Shown piece after piece: positions 1 through 7,196 of a stretch of DNA of 14,566 bases (positions within the stretch are counted from its first letter, which is position 1; the number at the start of each line of letters is the position of its first letter). The stretch is from assembly GCA_964589725.1 (NCBI GenBank), contig CAZPUJ010000082.1:1-14566 (forward strand). The letters are read 5' to 3'. The position numbers were made by a program, and so were the translations under genes. Below the pieces are notes generated by a model, which saw only the letters and a program-made list of their open reading frames with translations, searched no databases and was not told where the DNA came from. Source of the stretch: CAYSHJ01 sp964589725 (GTDB taxonomy: Bacteria; Planctomycetota; Planctomycetia; Planctomycetales; Planctomycetaceae).

Positions 1-7
1 TCCTCAC

Positions 8-69
8 AGCCAGACTCCTTTCAAGCTGAAGCGTTTTCAGTTTGGTTCAACGCGGAGTCTGGCTTTTTT
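8..69 (+). terminator. Terminator-like hairpin with T-tract
   Basis: An 11-bp perfect inverted repeat (AGCCAGACTCC at 8-18, GGAGTCTGGCT at 54-64) is followed by a run of T to position 69. The 35-nt loop holds a smaller hairpin, CTGAA paired with TTCAG. A GC-containing stem ending directly in a T-tract is the form of a Rho-independent terminator for a gene or small RNA entering from the left. The loop is longer than usual, so this could instead be the 3' end of a structured RNA whose body lies outside the window. Confidence 0.6.
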
Positions 70-162
70 CATGTTTCCAAATTTATGTAAACCCCTGATT
101 TTATCGTTTCAAAATACTTAACGGCGTTGCCCGCTGGGGTCAAACCAATGTCCGATGATGTT

Positions 163-192
163 CCGGGGGCGTCGCTGCGCTCAGCCCCCGGC
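163..192. repeat. GC-rich hairpin, probably a dispersed palindromic repeat
   Basis: CCGGGGGC (163-170) and GCCCCCGG (184-191) form an 8-bp stem around a 13-nt loop. A second small stem follows, GGCT-GCAA-AGCC, near 198-209. There is no T-tract, so a terminator is unlikely. The rest of 71-352 holds no credible gene, and I see no other structure in it. The GC-palindrome style matches the other repeats in this window, but no second copy of this exact sequence is present here. Confidence 0.45.
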
Positions 193-352
193 TAATGGCT
201 GCAAAGCCTCCGGCTTGAAGACTTGCGGCTGTCAATATTCAGACCGTTCGCTAACCACTTTTCCAATGCACTCACGTTGCGGCATCGCTCGCGTTGCGAC
301 AAAGCACGATCCCAATTAGTTTTCACCCGCGGTTTCAGTACGGATCGATTTC

Positions 353-475
353 GGGTAGTGGGTCAATTTGAAGAAGTCCCGGGTGGCACGCCCTGCTAAG
401 GGCGTGGATACTCGCAAGGACAATTCCACGCCCTGCGATGACTCAGGGCGTGCCACCCAAACTGACCCACTACCC
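353..475. repeat. 123-bp MITE-like palindromic element, copy 1
   Basis: The ends are inverted repeats of about 18 bp (GGGTAGTGGGTCAATTTG against CAAACTGACCCACTACCC, one mismatch). Inside is a 15-bp perfect inverted repeat (381-395 with 444-458) and a further 10-bp one (399-408 with 425-434). The element can fold either as one long nested stem or as two local hairpins (CACGCCCT-GCTA-AGGGCGTG at 387-406 and its partner at 427-452). It is flanked by the 6-bp direct repeat GATTTC (347-352 and 476-481), as expected of a target-site duplication. A second copy of identical length lies at 6949-7071. It has no coding capacity; short reading frames through it are artefacts. Confidence 0.85.
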
Positions 476-563
476 GATTTCGCAGGCACGCCGAGCCGCT
501 TGCATCGGTCTGAGGGTTGTGGTGTGATCAGCCGCTCGCGTTTCGCGTGCGAAAGGAGGCACC

Positions 564-2882
564 ATGATTCGTCAGCGTGACGGTTGGCTGAGGACGCTTG
601 TTTTGCTCGCTGGTGGCTTGGCTTACTGGCCGGCTTGGAGCGTTGCTGACGAGAACACGGCGGCTGAGAAAACCACGGCTCCGCGCGAAGTCGAGACGGT
701 CGAGATCAAAGCCGAGCCGCTGAAGCTGACGGCTGGCGGCCCGCTCAGTACGCGGGCGTTGGTGGCTCGACCGATCCCAATTCGCGGCGTGATGAGTTGG
801 TCTCTCGAGACGCGACGTCATCGCGGAGCCATCTTCACCGTGACGATCAGTCCCGACGGAAAAACCGTGGCGACGGGTGGCATCGACGGCACGATTCGAT
901 TGTGGGACGTCGAGACCGGCAAGTTCCTGAAAGCGCTGATCGGTCACGACAGTTACATTTACCATCTCGCGTGGTCGCCGGATGGACAGACGCTGGCCTC
1001 GGCCGGATTGTGGGATGCCACGGCGCGGTTGTGGGATGTGAAGTCTGGATTGCTGCTGCGCACGATCAAACACGAGAAAGGTTACGTGTCGCTGGTGGCA
1101 TGGTCGCCGACGGGCACTCGGCTGGCGTTCGCTGGTGGCGAGAGCGGCACGGTCAACATCCACAACGTGACGCCGGGCGAGATCGTCAAACCGACCGCGC
1201 TCGGCGTGCCGGTCAACACACTCCGTTGGGCACCGGATGGTTTGAGTCTGGCGTTCACCGCCGCGCAAACGCCGATCAGCATTTGGACGCTCTCCGGCGG
1301 CGAGACTGGCAAAGGCCGGGGGATCGACACGAATGGCGATGTGACAAATTCGTTCGCATGGTCGCCGGATGGCAAGTCGCTCGCCGCGGGCGGAGCGAAA
1401 GGGATACGTGTTTTCAATGTCGAATCGGGCGATGTGGTTCGCACGATCGAGGCCCCGGCCGTGACGGTCGCGTACTCGCCCGACGGCAATACGTTGGCCA
1501 GCGCGGCCTCGGGCGCGGCCGTGCAACTCTGGGAAGCCGCGACCGGCAAAGCGATCAAAACGCTGACGGGCAGCGCAACCACTTTTCTCGCCTGGTCCGC
1601 GGACAACTCGCGGCTTGCCACCGGCACCAGCACGTCCGCAGCCGTGTGGGACGTGGCGGCGGCGAAGCTCAAACAAGACTTTGACGCGGGAGGCATCTAC
1701 CCGCCTCAATGGTCTCCCGGGAAGCCGATGCTGACTGGGATTTACACGGCGACGCTATCGGTGTGGGACGCAAATACAGGCAAGCGCATCGGCAAACTCG
1801 AAGGACACAAGGGCGGCATTCTGGCCGCTGCTTGGACGCGCGACGGCAAGACGCTTGCCACCGGAGCGGCCGACAACACGGTGCGGCTGTGGGATGTGGC
1901 CGCAGGCACGTCGTTCGCCACGCTCGAAGGGCACACCGCGGCGGTCCATGCGGTGGCCTGGATGGCCGACGGCAAAACGTTAGCCTCCGGCTCGGCGGAC
2001 AAAACCATTCGAGTCTGGAAAGCGCCGGAGCACAAATCATCCAGTACGAAGTCCTCCGCCAGCAAATCGACCACGAACAACACGGAGGAGAAGCCTGCCG
2101 CCGACTCACCTTCTCCAGCGACGGACGCTGCCGCGACCAAATCGGCGGCGAGCAAGAAAGCCGCCGATGTCTTGTTGCAAACGTTCAAAGGTCACGAAGG
2201 CCCGGTGACACATCTGGCTTTTGCTCCAACCGCCAAAATGCTCGCGTCGGGCAGCACGGACAAGTCGGCTCGGCTTTGGAATATCACCACCGGCAAACAA
2301 GTCTCCTCGATGAATGTCGGCTGGCCGGTCTACGCGTTGAGCTGGGCACCGGATGGCAAAACTCTCGGCACCAGCGGCGCGGATGAGCGACTGAACTTCT
2401 GGAATCCGGTCAAGGGAGAGTTGCTGCAACATCTTGATTATCCCGGCAGTCCACCGTCGGTGTCGTCGATCGCCTGGTCTCCGAACGGAGGCGTGATTGC
2501 ATCGGGACGTCGGAATCACACGCTGCAGTTGTGGGACGCGCGCGGCGGAAAAGACCCGGTTCGCAGCCTGGCGGCGATGGCACCGGTCGTGTCGGTGACA
2601 TGGACGCCCGGAGGCTCGACGATCGCCGCCGCTTGCGAAGACCGCAGCGTGCGGTTCTGGGATGCCTCCAACGGGCAACTGCGCGGCCACCTGATCGCCG
2701 AGGACAACGAGATCGTCGCCATCGCCGCCGAGGGACACTTCCGCGCCGATCCAGGAATCGAAACGGATTTGTTCTACGTCGTGCAGACGGAGAAGACGCA
2801 AGAGACGCTGAGCATTTCAGAATTCGTCGCCAAATCCAAATTGAAGAATGTTCCCGCTCAAGCCAAGATCATGGGGAATTGA
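564..2882 (+). CDS. Exported WD40-repeat protein, double beta-propeller
   Basis: A 772-residue protein with an N-terminal signal peptide (hydrophobic core about residues 11-22, likely cleavage after SVA at 26-28). The start is fixed by AAAGGAGG at 552-559, four bases before ATG. About 14 WD40 repeats can be counted from residue 88 to about 700, shown by recurring SPDG...LASG...RLWD patterns, enough for two seven-bladed propellers. A Ser/Ala/Thr/Lys-rich linker (about 490-533) interrupts the series after repeat 10, not between 7 and 8 where two propellers would be expected to separate. The C-terminal stretch 712-765 (EGHFRADPG, then FYVVQT, QETLS) is not WD40; I recall a similar tail in planctomycete WD40 proteins. 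Such propellers act as binding scaffolds; partner and role are unknown. The formyltransferase follows after 6 nt, so the two are probably co-transcribed. Confidence 0.9.
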   Translation: MIRQRDGWLRTLVLLAGGLAYWPAWSVADENTAAEKTTAPREVETVEIKAEPLKLTAGGPLSTRALVARPIPIRGVMSWSLETRRHRGAIFTVTISPDGKTVATGGIDGTIRLWDVETGKFLKALIGHDSYIYHLAWSPDGQTLASAGLWDATARLWDVKSGLLLRTIKHEKGYVSLVAWSPTGTRLAFAGGESGTVNIHNVTPGEIVKPTALGVPVNTLRWAPDGLSLAFTAAQTPISIWTLSGGETGKGRGIDTNGDVTNSFAWSPDGKSLAAGGAKGIRVFNVESGDVVRTIEAPAVTVAYSPDGNTLASAASGAAVQLWEAATGKAIKTLTGSATTFLAWSADNSRLATGTSTSAAVWDVAAAKLKQDFDAGGIYPPQWSPGKPMLTGIYTATLSVWDANTGKRIGKLEGHKGGILAAAWTRDGKTLATGAADNTVRLWDVAAGTSFATLEGHTAAVHAVAWMADGKTLASGSADKTIRVWKAPEHKSSSTKSSASKSTTNNTEEKPAADSPSPATDAAATKSAASKKAADVLLQTFKGHEGPVTHLAFAPTAKMLASGSTDKSARLWNITTGKQVSSMNVGWPVYALSWAPDGKTLGTSGADERLNFWNPVKGELLQHLDYPGSPPSVSSIAWSPNGGVIASGRRNHTLQLWDARGGKDPVRSLAAMAPVVSVTWTPGGSTIAAACEDRSVRFWDASNGQLRGHLIAEDNEIVAIAAEGHFRADPGIETDLFYVVQTEKTQETLSISEFVAKSKLKNVPAQAKIMGN

Positions 2883-2888
2883 GTTCGC

Positions 2889-3929
2889 ATGACAAATCGA
2901 GCCAATCCCAGCGACCTCCGCATCGTTCTCGCCGGTAGCGTCTCCAGCAGCCGGGTCATGCTGGAGGCTCTTGTTCGCCACCAGGCCCACGTGGTTGGCG
3001 TGCTCGAACTGCGTCCGGACGATCCGGCGGCCGTCAGTGGGTTCGCTCGGCTGCATGACGTCGCCGAGGCAGCCGGTATTCCCTGCGTCGGCTTTCAAAA
3101 CATCAACGCGCCGGAGATTGTCGCTCAAGTCAAAGCCTGGCGGCCGGACTTGCTCTTCGTCGTCGGCCTGTCGCAGATGGTGAAGGCCGAGTTGCTGTCG
3201 GCCCCGAAACGAGCGTGCGTCGGCTTTCATCCGACACACCTGCCGCGCGGTCGCGGCCGCGCGCCGGTCGCGTGGTTGGTGCTCGATGCAACTCCCGGTG
3301 CGGCGACGTTCTTTGTGATGGATGAAGGCGCCGACTCCGGCCCGATTCTGGTGCAAGAACCGTTCGCTGTGCATGCGACCGACGATGCCGGCGACGTGAC
3401 GAAGTCGCTCGAACAAGCGATCGTCCGCGCGCTTGATTGTTGGTTGCCGCGATTGCTTGAAGGTGAATGGAATCCGCAGCCGCAAGACGACTCGCAGGCG
3501 ACGTATCACGCCAAGCGAACTCCCGAAGATGGCTGGATCGACTGGACGAAATCCGCTCGCGAGATTCACGCCGTGATCCGCGCGGCCACGCGACCGCATC
3601 CCGGAGCTTACTCGTATCTGAAAGACCGCAAACTTCTGATCTGGCGCGCCGAAATTGCCACGACGACACCATTTCGCGGCGTGATCGGCAGAATCCTGAC
3701 GACCGATCCGAAACACGGAGCACTCGTACAAACCGGCGACGGCCTGCTGTGGTTGACAGAAATCGAATGGGCCGAGACTGACGCGGCCCTGCCGCATATA
3801 AAGCTGGCAGTGGGACAGCGGCTGGGCTACGTCATCGAAGATGAACTGCAAAGGCTCAAGCAGCGCGTGGCGAAGTTGGAACGGATCATCTTGCAACTGC
3901 GCGACCAACAACTGACAACTGACAAGTAG
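2889..3929 (+). CDS. Formyltransferase family protein, likely sugar N-formyltransferase
   Basis: A 346-residue protein of the 10-formyltetrahydrofolate-dependent formyltransferase family (Fmt/ArnA-type). The N-terminal catalytic domain covers about residues 9-190. Its signature is GFHPTHLPRGRGRAPV at 112-127, with the catalytic His at 114, and MDEGADSG at 144-151, with the catalytic Asp at 149. The Asn that normally lies two residues before the His is Gly112 here. The C-terminal domain keeps the family pattern (DGWIDWTKSAREIH at 214-227, then RPHPGAYS). A short coiled coil ends the protein (about 316-340). The GFHP and FFVMDEGADSG wording resembles formyltransferases of polysaccharide clusters more than the tRNA enzyme, and a PIG-L deacetylase follows, so an amino-sugar substrate is inferred. 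A methionyl-tRNA formyltransferase is less likely. The ATG lies 6 nt after the WD40 stop with only a weak GGGGAA ribosome site, so translational coupling is plausible. Confidence 0.85.
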   Translation: MTNRANPSDLRIVLAGSVSSSRVMLEALVRHQAHVVGVLELRPDDPAAVSGFARLHDVAEAAGIPCVGFQNINAPEIVAQVKAWRPDLLFVVGLSQMVKAELLSAPKRACVGFHPTHLPRGRGRAPVAWLVLDATPGAATFFVMDEGADSGPILVQEPFAVHATDDAGDVTKSLEQAIVRALDCWLPRLLEGEWNPQPQDDSQATYHAKRTPEDGWIDWTKSAREIHAVIRAATRPHPGAYSYLKDRKLLIWRAEIATTTPFRGVIGRILTTDPKHGALVQTGDGLLWLTEIEWAETDAALPHIKLAVGQRLGYVIEDELQRLKQRVAKLERIILQLRDQQLTTDK

Positions 3930-3932
3930 ATC

Positions 3933-4166
3933 GACTGTATGAGCGTGCCTTGGCCCCCAGCCAGCTTGCCTGGCTGGTGCCGAAGATTGACGAGCTAAGA
4001 TACCGCCCCTTTTCCTCGCCTCCCCTTTCTTCTTCCCCTTTCTTCCTCCGCTTGCCGCCTTTGGCGGCAAGCGGAGGAAGTAAGGGAGTGATGGGGAGGG
4101 TTTCTTGCTAACTCACCAGTCTCGTTCACCAGCCAGACAAGCTGGCTGGGGTCAACTCATACAGTC
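3933..4166. repeat. 234-bp palindromic element with covarying hairpins, copy 1
   Basis: The outer ends are GACTGTATGAG (3933-3943) and CTCATACAGTC (4156-4166). Inside each end is a hairpin: stem CCAGCCAG/CTGGCTGG with loop CTTGC at 3957-3977, and the same stem inverted with loop ACAAG at 4129-4149. The arms match imperfectly over about 45 bp, and the centre is a purine/pyrimidine-rich stretch ending in the long hairpin 4042-4080. The element fills nearly the whole gap between the formyltransferase and the deacetylase. No duplicated target site is evident. Related units lie at 6691-6900 and 8632-8752. Confidence 0.8.
4042..4080. repeat. 18-bp perfect hairpin at the centre of the element
   Basis: CTTCCTCCGCTTGCCGCC is followed by TTT and then its exact reverse complement, giving an 18-bp perfect stem with a 3-nt loop. 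It lies in the middle of the 3933-4166 element, between a pyrimidine-rich left flank and a purine-rich right flank that are themselves partly complementary. It would strongly stall or terminate transcription running from the formyltransferase, although no T-tract follows the stem. Confidence 0.85.
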
Positions 4167-4187
4167 AAACTGGCAAAGGACACACGA

Positions 4188-4853
4188 ATGCGAGTCGCCG
4201 TCATCGCCCCTCATCCGGACGACGAAGTGCTTGGTTGCGGAGGCGTCATGGCTCGGCATGCGGCTGAGGGAGACGAGGTCTTCGTGATCGTAGTCACGCG
4301 CGGCATTCCCGAACTGTTCGCACACGATTTGGTCGAGCGGACTCGGTCGGAAGCGCGCAAGGCTCACGCGTTGCTTGGCGTGCGCGAGACACGATTCCTC
4401 GACTTTCCGGCTCCACGACTGGATGCCGTTCCGGGACATGAGATCGCCGACGCGCTGGCCAGGCAATTTCAAGATCTCCAGCCGGAACACGTCTATCTGC
4501 CGCATCACGGCGACATTCATTCGGATCATGGCCGCGTCTATCACGCGACGCTCGTGGCCGCTCGGCCGCTGGCCAATTGCCCCGTGCAGCGACTGCTCTG
4601 TTACGAGACCTTGTCGGAAACCGAATGGTCGCCCCCGATCGATAGCGCGGTGTTTTATCCGACCGTGTTTGTGGACATTTCCGCACACTTGCCAAAGAAG
4701 CTTGACGCGATGGCCTGCTTTGAAACTCAGATCAAACAGCCGCCGAGTCCGCGATCGTTGCAGGCGATCGAGGCTTTGGCCCGGTATCGCGGAGCCACGG
4801 TCCACCTGCACGCGGCGGAAGCATTCGTGCTGGTCCGAGAGATCGTGCGTTGA
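4188..4853 (+). CDS. PIG-L family N-acetyl-sugar deacetylase
   Basis: A 221-residue protein matching the usual size of the PIG-L/LmbE zinc deacetylase family. It opens with MRVAVIAPHPDDEVLGCGG; the AHPDDE-type motif at 7-13 supplies zinc ligands His9 and Asp12. The second metal motif HSDH is at 111-114. Family members remove the acetyl group from N-acetylglucosamine-type moieties in lipids, thiols or glycans. No signal peptide is visible, so it acts in the cytoplasm. AAAGGA at 4175-4180, seven bases before ATG, supports the start. It lies in the same direction as the formyltransferase, 258 nt downstream beyond a palindromic element. Together they suggest replacement of an acetyl group by a formyl group on an amino sugar; that link is inference. 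Confidence 0.9.
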   Translation: MRVAVIAPHPDDEVLGCGGVMARHAAEGDEVFVIVVTRGIPELFAHDLVERTRSEARKAHALLGVRETRFLDFPAPRLDAVPGHEIADALARQFQDLQPEHVYLPHHGDIHSDHGRVYHATLVAARPLANCPVQRLLCYETLSETEWSPPIDSAVFYPTVFVDISAHLPKKLDAMACFETQIKQPPSPRSLQAIEALARYRGATVHLHAAEAFVLVREIVR

Positions 4854-4861
4854 GAGTTTTT

Positions 4862-4886
4862 TTTCGGATTTCGAGTTTCGGATTTC
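4862..4886. repeat. Short direct repeat in convergent gap
   Basis: TTTCGGATTTC occurs at 4862-4872 and again at 4876-4886, a 14-bp period, in the 45-nt gap between two convergent genes. A T-tract precedes it (about 4857-4864), but I see no GC stem upstream of that tract, so an intrinsic terminator cannot be claimed. Confidence 0.5.
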
Positions 4887-4898
4887 AACTGCGCCGCG

Positions 4899-6596
4899 TT
4901 ACGGCTTTGCGAGCACCTCCACGATGGCTTCTTCGACACAGCGTGATGGCGGATCGACTCTCAGCAATCGAGCCAATGTCGGTGCGACGGCGGCCGGACT
5001 GGTAGGCATCGAGTACCGGCCGGGCTTCAACAATGGCGAGCGACCGAAGCCGAGCATCAACAACGGGACGTGAGTGTCGTACTGCCACGGGCTGCCGTGC
5101 GTCGTGCCGACCGCTTTGCTGGCTTGCATCTGGTACGGCGCGAGAGCGAACAAAACATCACCGCTGCGCGGTGCATAAAACGAGCGTCGGAAAGCCGCGT
5201 CGAGTTTGCTGGTCGCCGTGCCATCCAGTAGTTGCTGACGAGTGACCGCCGCCACGATTGACTCGTGTCGTAACAGCCAATCGCGCGCGAGCGATTGAGC
5301 GAGCGCGCAACGTCCACTCGCCAAGGCCGAGTGATCCGGCAGCAGGTAAACCTGATTGTCGGTGACGGCTTGCACCAAATCTCGATCGGGGTCGGACACG
5401 CTGAGCTGCTTTCGCAAAAACGCTTCGAGCGGGGCTCGCAATGCTTCGATGTTGCCGCTCTTCGAGTCCGGATCACCCAATGGGTTTCGTTTCGCTGGCA
5501 GACCGAACTTCGCGGCGACTTCCGGAATTGGCGCGACGCCGTGATCGCCGGTGATCGTCATGATCCAGGAACGGCCTTTGAGCTGTTCGTCCACGAGGTC
5601 GGCGAATTTTCCCAACGCGATATCGGTGCGATACATGATGTCTTCGACTTCCAGACTCTGCGGCCCGAAGGCATGTCCGACGTAATCGTTCGACGACAAG
5701 CCGATCGCCAGGATGTCGGGGAATTCGTCTTGCCCCAGTTGCTCGTTGAAGAATACGGCCAGAGCCGCGGCCACGGTGACGTCGTTGCCGAACGGTGATC
5801 CGGCGACTTGCTTCACCAGATTCTTGTCACCCTTCTGCGGTAACGTGTGCGGGAAGTCGGCGGTCATGCCGGCAAATGGTTTCTCGCCGAAGCTGTCTTC
5901 CTGCGGTCCGTGTTGATACCTGTCGGCTGGCAAAAGTCGATCCCAAGTTTGGCCGCCGAGACTTCCCACTGGGTCCGACTGATTGACCTCGTCGAGGTAT
6001 CCCGGCAAGCGGTCGCGATAGGCATCCGACGTGATCCACTCGCCGGCGTTGCTCATCCAAAACGCGGCGTCGGCCAGACGTCCGACCATCAAGATGGCCG
6101 CTCGGTCTTTGATCGCGACGCCAAAGACTTTCGACTTGCCACGCGTGACGAGTTTCAGTCGATCGCCGAGCGTGTCGGCTAGCAGCGATCGCGGCGAGAC
6201 CGGTTTGTCATCGGCGATCTTTCCGACCAACTTCGCCGTCGGGTCGAACACGCAATAGACGGGCAAGCCCTTGGAGCGATCGAACCAATCGTTCTCGATG
6301 ATACCGTGTTCGCTGGGATAAGCCCCCGTGAGTTGCACCGCATGCCCCGGTCCGGTCAGCGTGAAGGCATGCCGATGGTGACAGTTGTCAAACCACGCGC
6401 CGTGTTTCTCGCAACGCCGCAAGATGCCGTTTGGCGAGAACCCGGCCTGAAACCGTTCGAGGTACTCGTAAACGAATTGATCGACGCTGACATGCACGAT
6501 CAACACCGGCCGTTCGGCCGCGAAGGCAGGACGGGTATCGTTCCACTCAATCGCGACAACGGTCAAAACGATCCCCAGCAACGAACGGTGAAACAT
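4899..6596 (-). CDS. Secreted PafA/NPP-like alkaline phosphatase or phosphodiesterase
   Basis: A 565-residue protein of the alkaline phosphatase superfamily (type I phosphodiesterase / nucleotide pyrophosphatase branch). A signal peptide covers residues 1-27 (cleavage near AFAA). Metal and catalytic residues by pattern: Asp39 (HVSVDQ), nucleophile Thr81 (TLTGPGH, matching the TFPNH of NPP enzymes), Asn102 (GIIEN), Asp304 and His308 (NDYVGH), Asp351-His352 (GDHG), His509 (DTHVPL). The full two-metal set is present, so it should be active, releasing phosphate from mono- or diesters in the periplasm. The frame stays open upstream to 6779, but that extension runs through palindromic repeat DNA and lacks a signal sequence. 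The ATG at 6596 has GGGAGA nine bases upstream and gives a proper signal peptide. It is convergent with the deacetylase. Substrate is not determinable. Confidence 0.9.
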   Translation of the reverse strand: MFHRSLLGIVLTVVAIEWNDTRPAFAAERPVLIVHVSVDQFVYEYLERFQAGFSPNGILRRCEKHGAWFDNCHHRHAFTLTGPGHAVQLTGAYPSEHGIIENDWFDRSKGLPVYCVFDPTAKLVGKIADDKPVSPRSLLADTLGDRLKLVTRGKSKVFGVAIKDRAAILMVGRLADAAFWMSNAGEWITSDAYRDRLPGYLDEVNQSDPVGSLGGQTWDRLLPADRYQHGPQEDSFGEKPFAGMTADFPHTLPQKGDKNLVKQVAGSPFGNDVTVAAALAVFFNEQLGQDEFPDILAIGLSSNDYVGHAFGPQSLEVEDIMYRTDIALGKFADLVDEQLKGRSWIMTITGDHGVAPIPEVAAKFGLPAKRNPLGDPDSKSGNIEALRAPLEAFLRKQLSVSDPDRDLVQAVTDNQVYLLPDHSALASGRCALAQSLARDWLLRHESIVAAVTRQQLLDGTATSKLDAAFRRSFYAPRSGDVLFALAPYQMQASKAVGTTHGSPWQYDTHVPLLMLGFGRSPLLKPGRYSMPTSPAAVAPTLARLLRVDPPSRCVEEAIVEVLAKP

Positions 6597-6605
6597 GGAT
6601 GCGGT

Positions 6606-6611
6606 TCTCCC
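6606..6611 (-). promoter_or_regulatory. Ribosome binding site that fixes the phosphatase start
   Basis: On the minus strand GGGAGA precedes the ATG at 6596 by nine bases. It supports the internal start over the longer upstream reading frame, which would translate repeat DNA. Confidence 0.55.
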
Positions 6612-6690
6612 AATGGCGAAAAGGGACGAAAAGGTCGGGTGTGCAAATTCAAGTTTCCTGACACTTACACATTCCAGATGCGAGGGTTTT

Positions 6691-6900
6691 AGCCCCCATC
6701 CAGCTTGTCTGGATGGAGCCGACGATGGTGAGCTAGCAGCGACAAACATCCGCCTTGTGCGGATGGTGAAAGAGATCACTGGTCGGCGTACGCCAAGGAA
6801 TCTTCTTCACCATCCAGACGAGCTGGATGGGGTCCGCCAGAACGAGCTGTTGCTGAGTTAGCACTCCATCTTTGGATCCATCCAGGCGAGCTGGATGGGG
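6691..6900. repeat. Palindromic element with covarying hairpins, copy 2
   Basis: Four hairpins lie in this gene-free stretch. Stem CCATCCAG/CTGGATGG occurs with loop CTTGT at 6696-6716, with loop ACGAG at 6810-6830 and with loop GCGAG at 6878-6898. Stem CATCCGC/GCGGATG with loop CTTGT is at 6747-6765. The first two point one way and the last two the other, so the region is an inverted repeat. The ends also match outside the hairpins (GCTAGC against GTTAGC on the inner side). ATTCCAG at 6671-6677 and its complement CTGGAAT at 6915-6921 may be the outermost arms. Same family as 3933-4166. The rest of 6597-6940 shows no gene. Confidence 0.8.
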
Positions 6901-6948
6901 AACAAGACAAATCCCTGGAATTCGTTAGCGTCGGCAAATTTCAAATTT

Positions 6949-7071
6949 GGGTCGTGGGTCAATTTGCAGAAATCCCGGGTGGCACGCCCTGCTCAGGGCG
7001 TGGGTACTCGCAAGAACAATTCCACGCCCTTCGATGACTCAGGGCGTGCCACCCAAACTGACCCACTACCG
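6949..7071. repeat. 123-bp MITE-like palindromic element, copy 2
   Basis: Same length as the copy at 353-475 and, aligned by eye with no gaps, differs at about 8 of 123 positions. All three nested inverted repeats are kept, and the local hairpin here reads CACGCCCT-GCTC-AGGGCGTG. It is flanked by AAATTT on both sides (6943-6948 and 7072-7077), a different 6-bp direct repeat from that of copy 1. It ends 125 nt before the propeller gene. Confidence 0.85.
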
Positions 7072-7196
7072 AAATTTGAACATCCGATTCTCGGCTTTCC
7101 AACCGAGGCTTGTCGTTGATGCTCGTTTCGTTCCACCGTATTCTGCGAACCACTCGTTGAGCGGTGATAGTGCTGCCGAATTGCCAAGGAGTCACG

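Noticed and set aside
368..580. 70-residue plus-strand frame over the 123-bp repeat
   Set aside because: It is a translation of the repeat and overlaps the WD40 start; a similar frame appears over copy 2, so it reflects DNA repeats and not a protein family.
528..1709. Long minus-strand reading frame opposite the WD40 gene
   Set aside because: It is rich in Arg/His and low in recognisable motifs, typical of an antisense shadow in GC-rich DNA; the plus-strand WD40 protein with signal peptide and ribosome site explains the region.
2817..4070. 417-residue minus-strand frame opposite the formyltransferase
   Set aside because: It runs through the palindromic element and shows no domain; the plus-strand frame has clear catalytic motifs.
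4855..4864. T-run after the deacetylase as an intrinsic terminator
   Set aside because: No GC-rich stem precedes the T-run.
6597..6779. 61-residue N-terminal extension of the phosphatase
   Set aside because: It translates repeat DNA (SRQAGWG), has no signal sequence, and the ATG at 6596 has both a ribosome site and a signal peptide.
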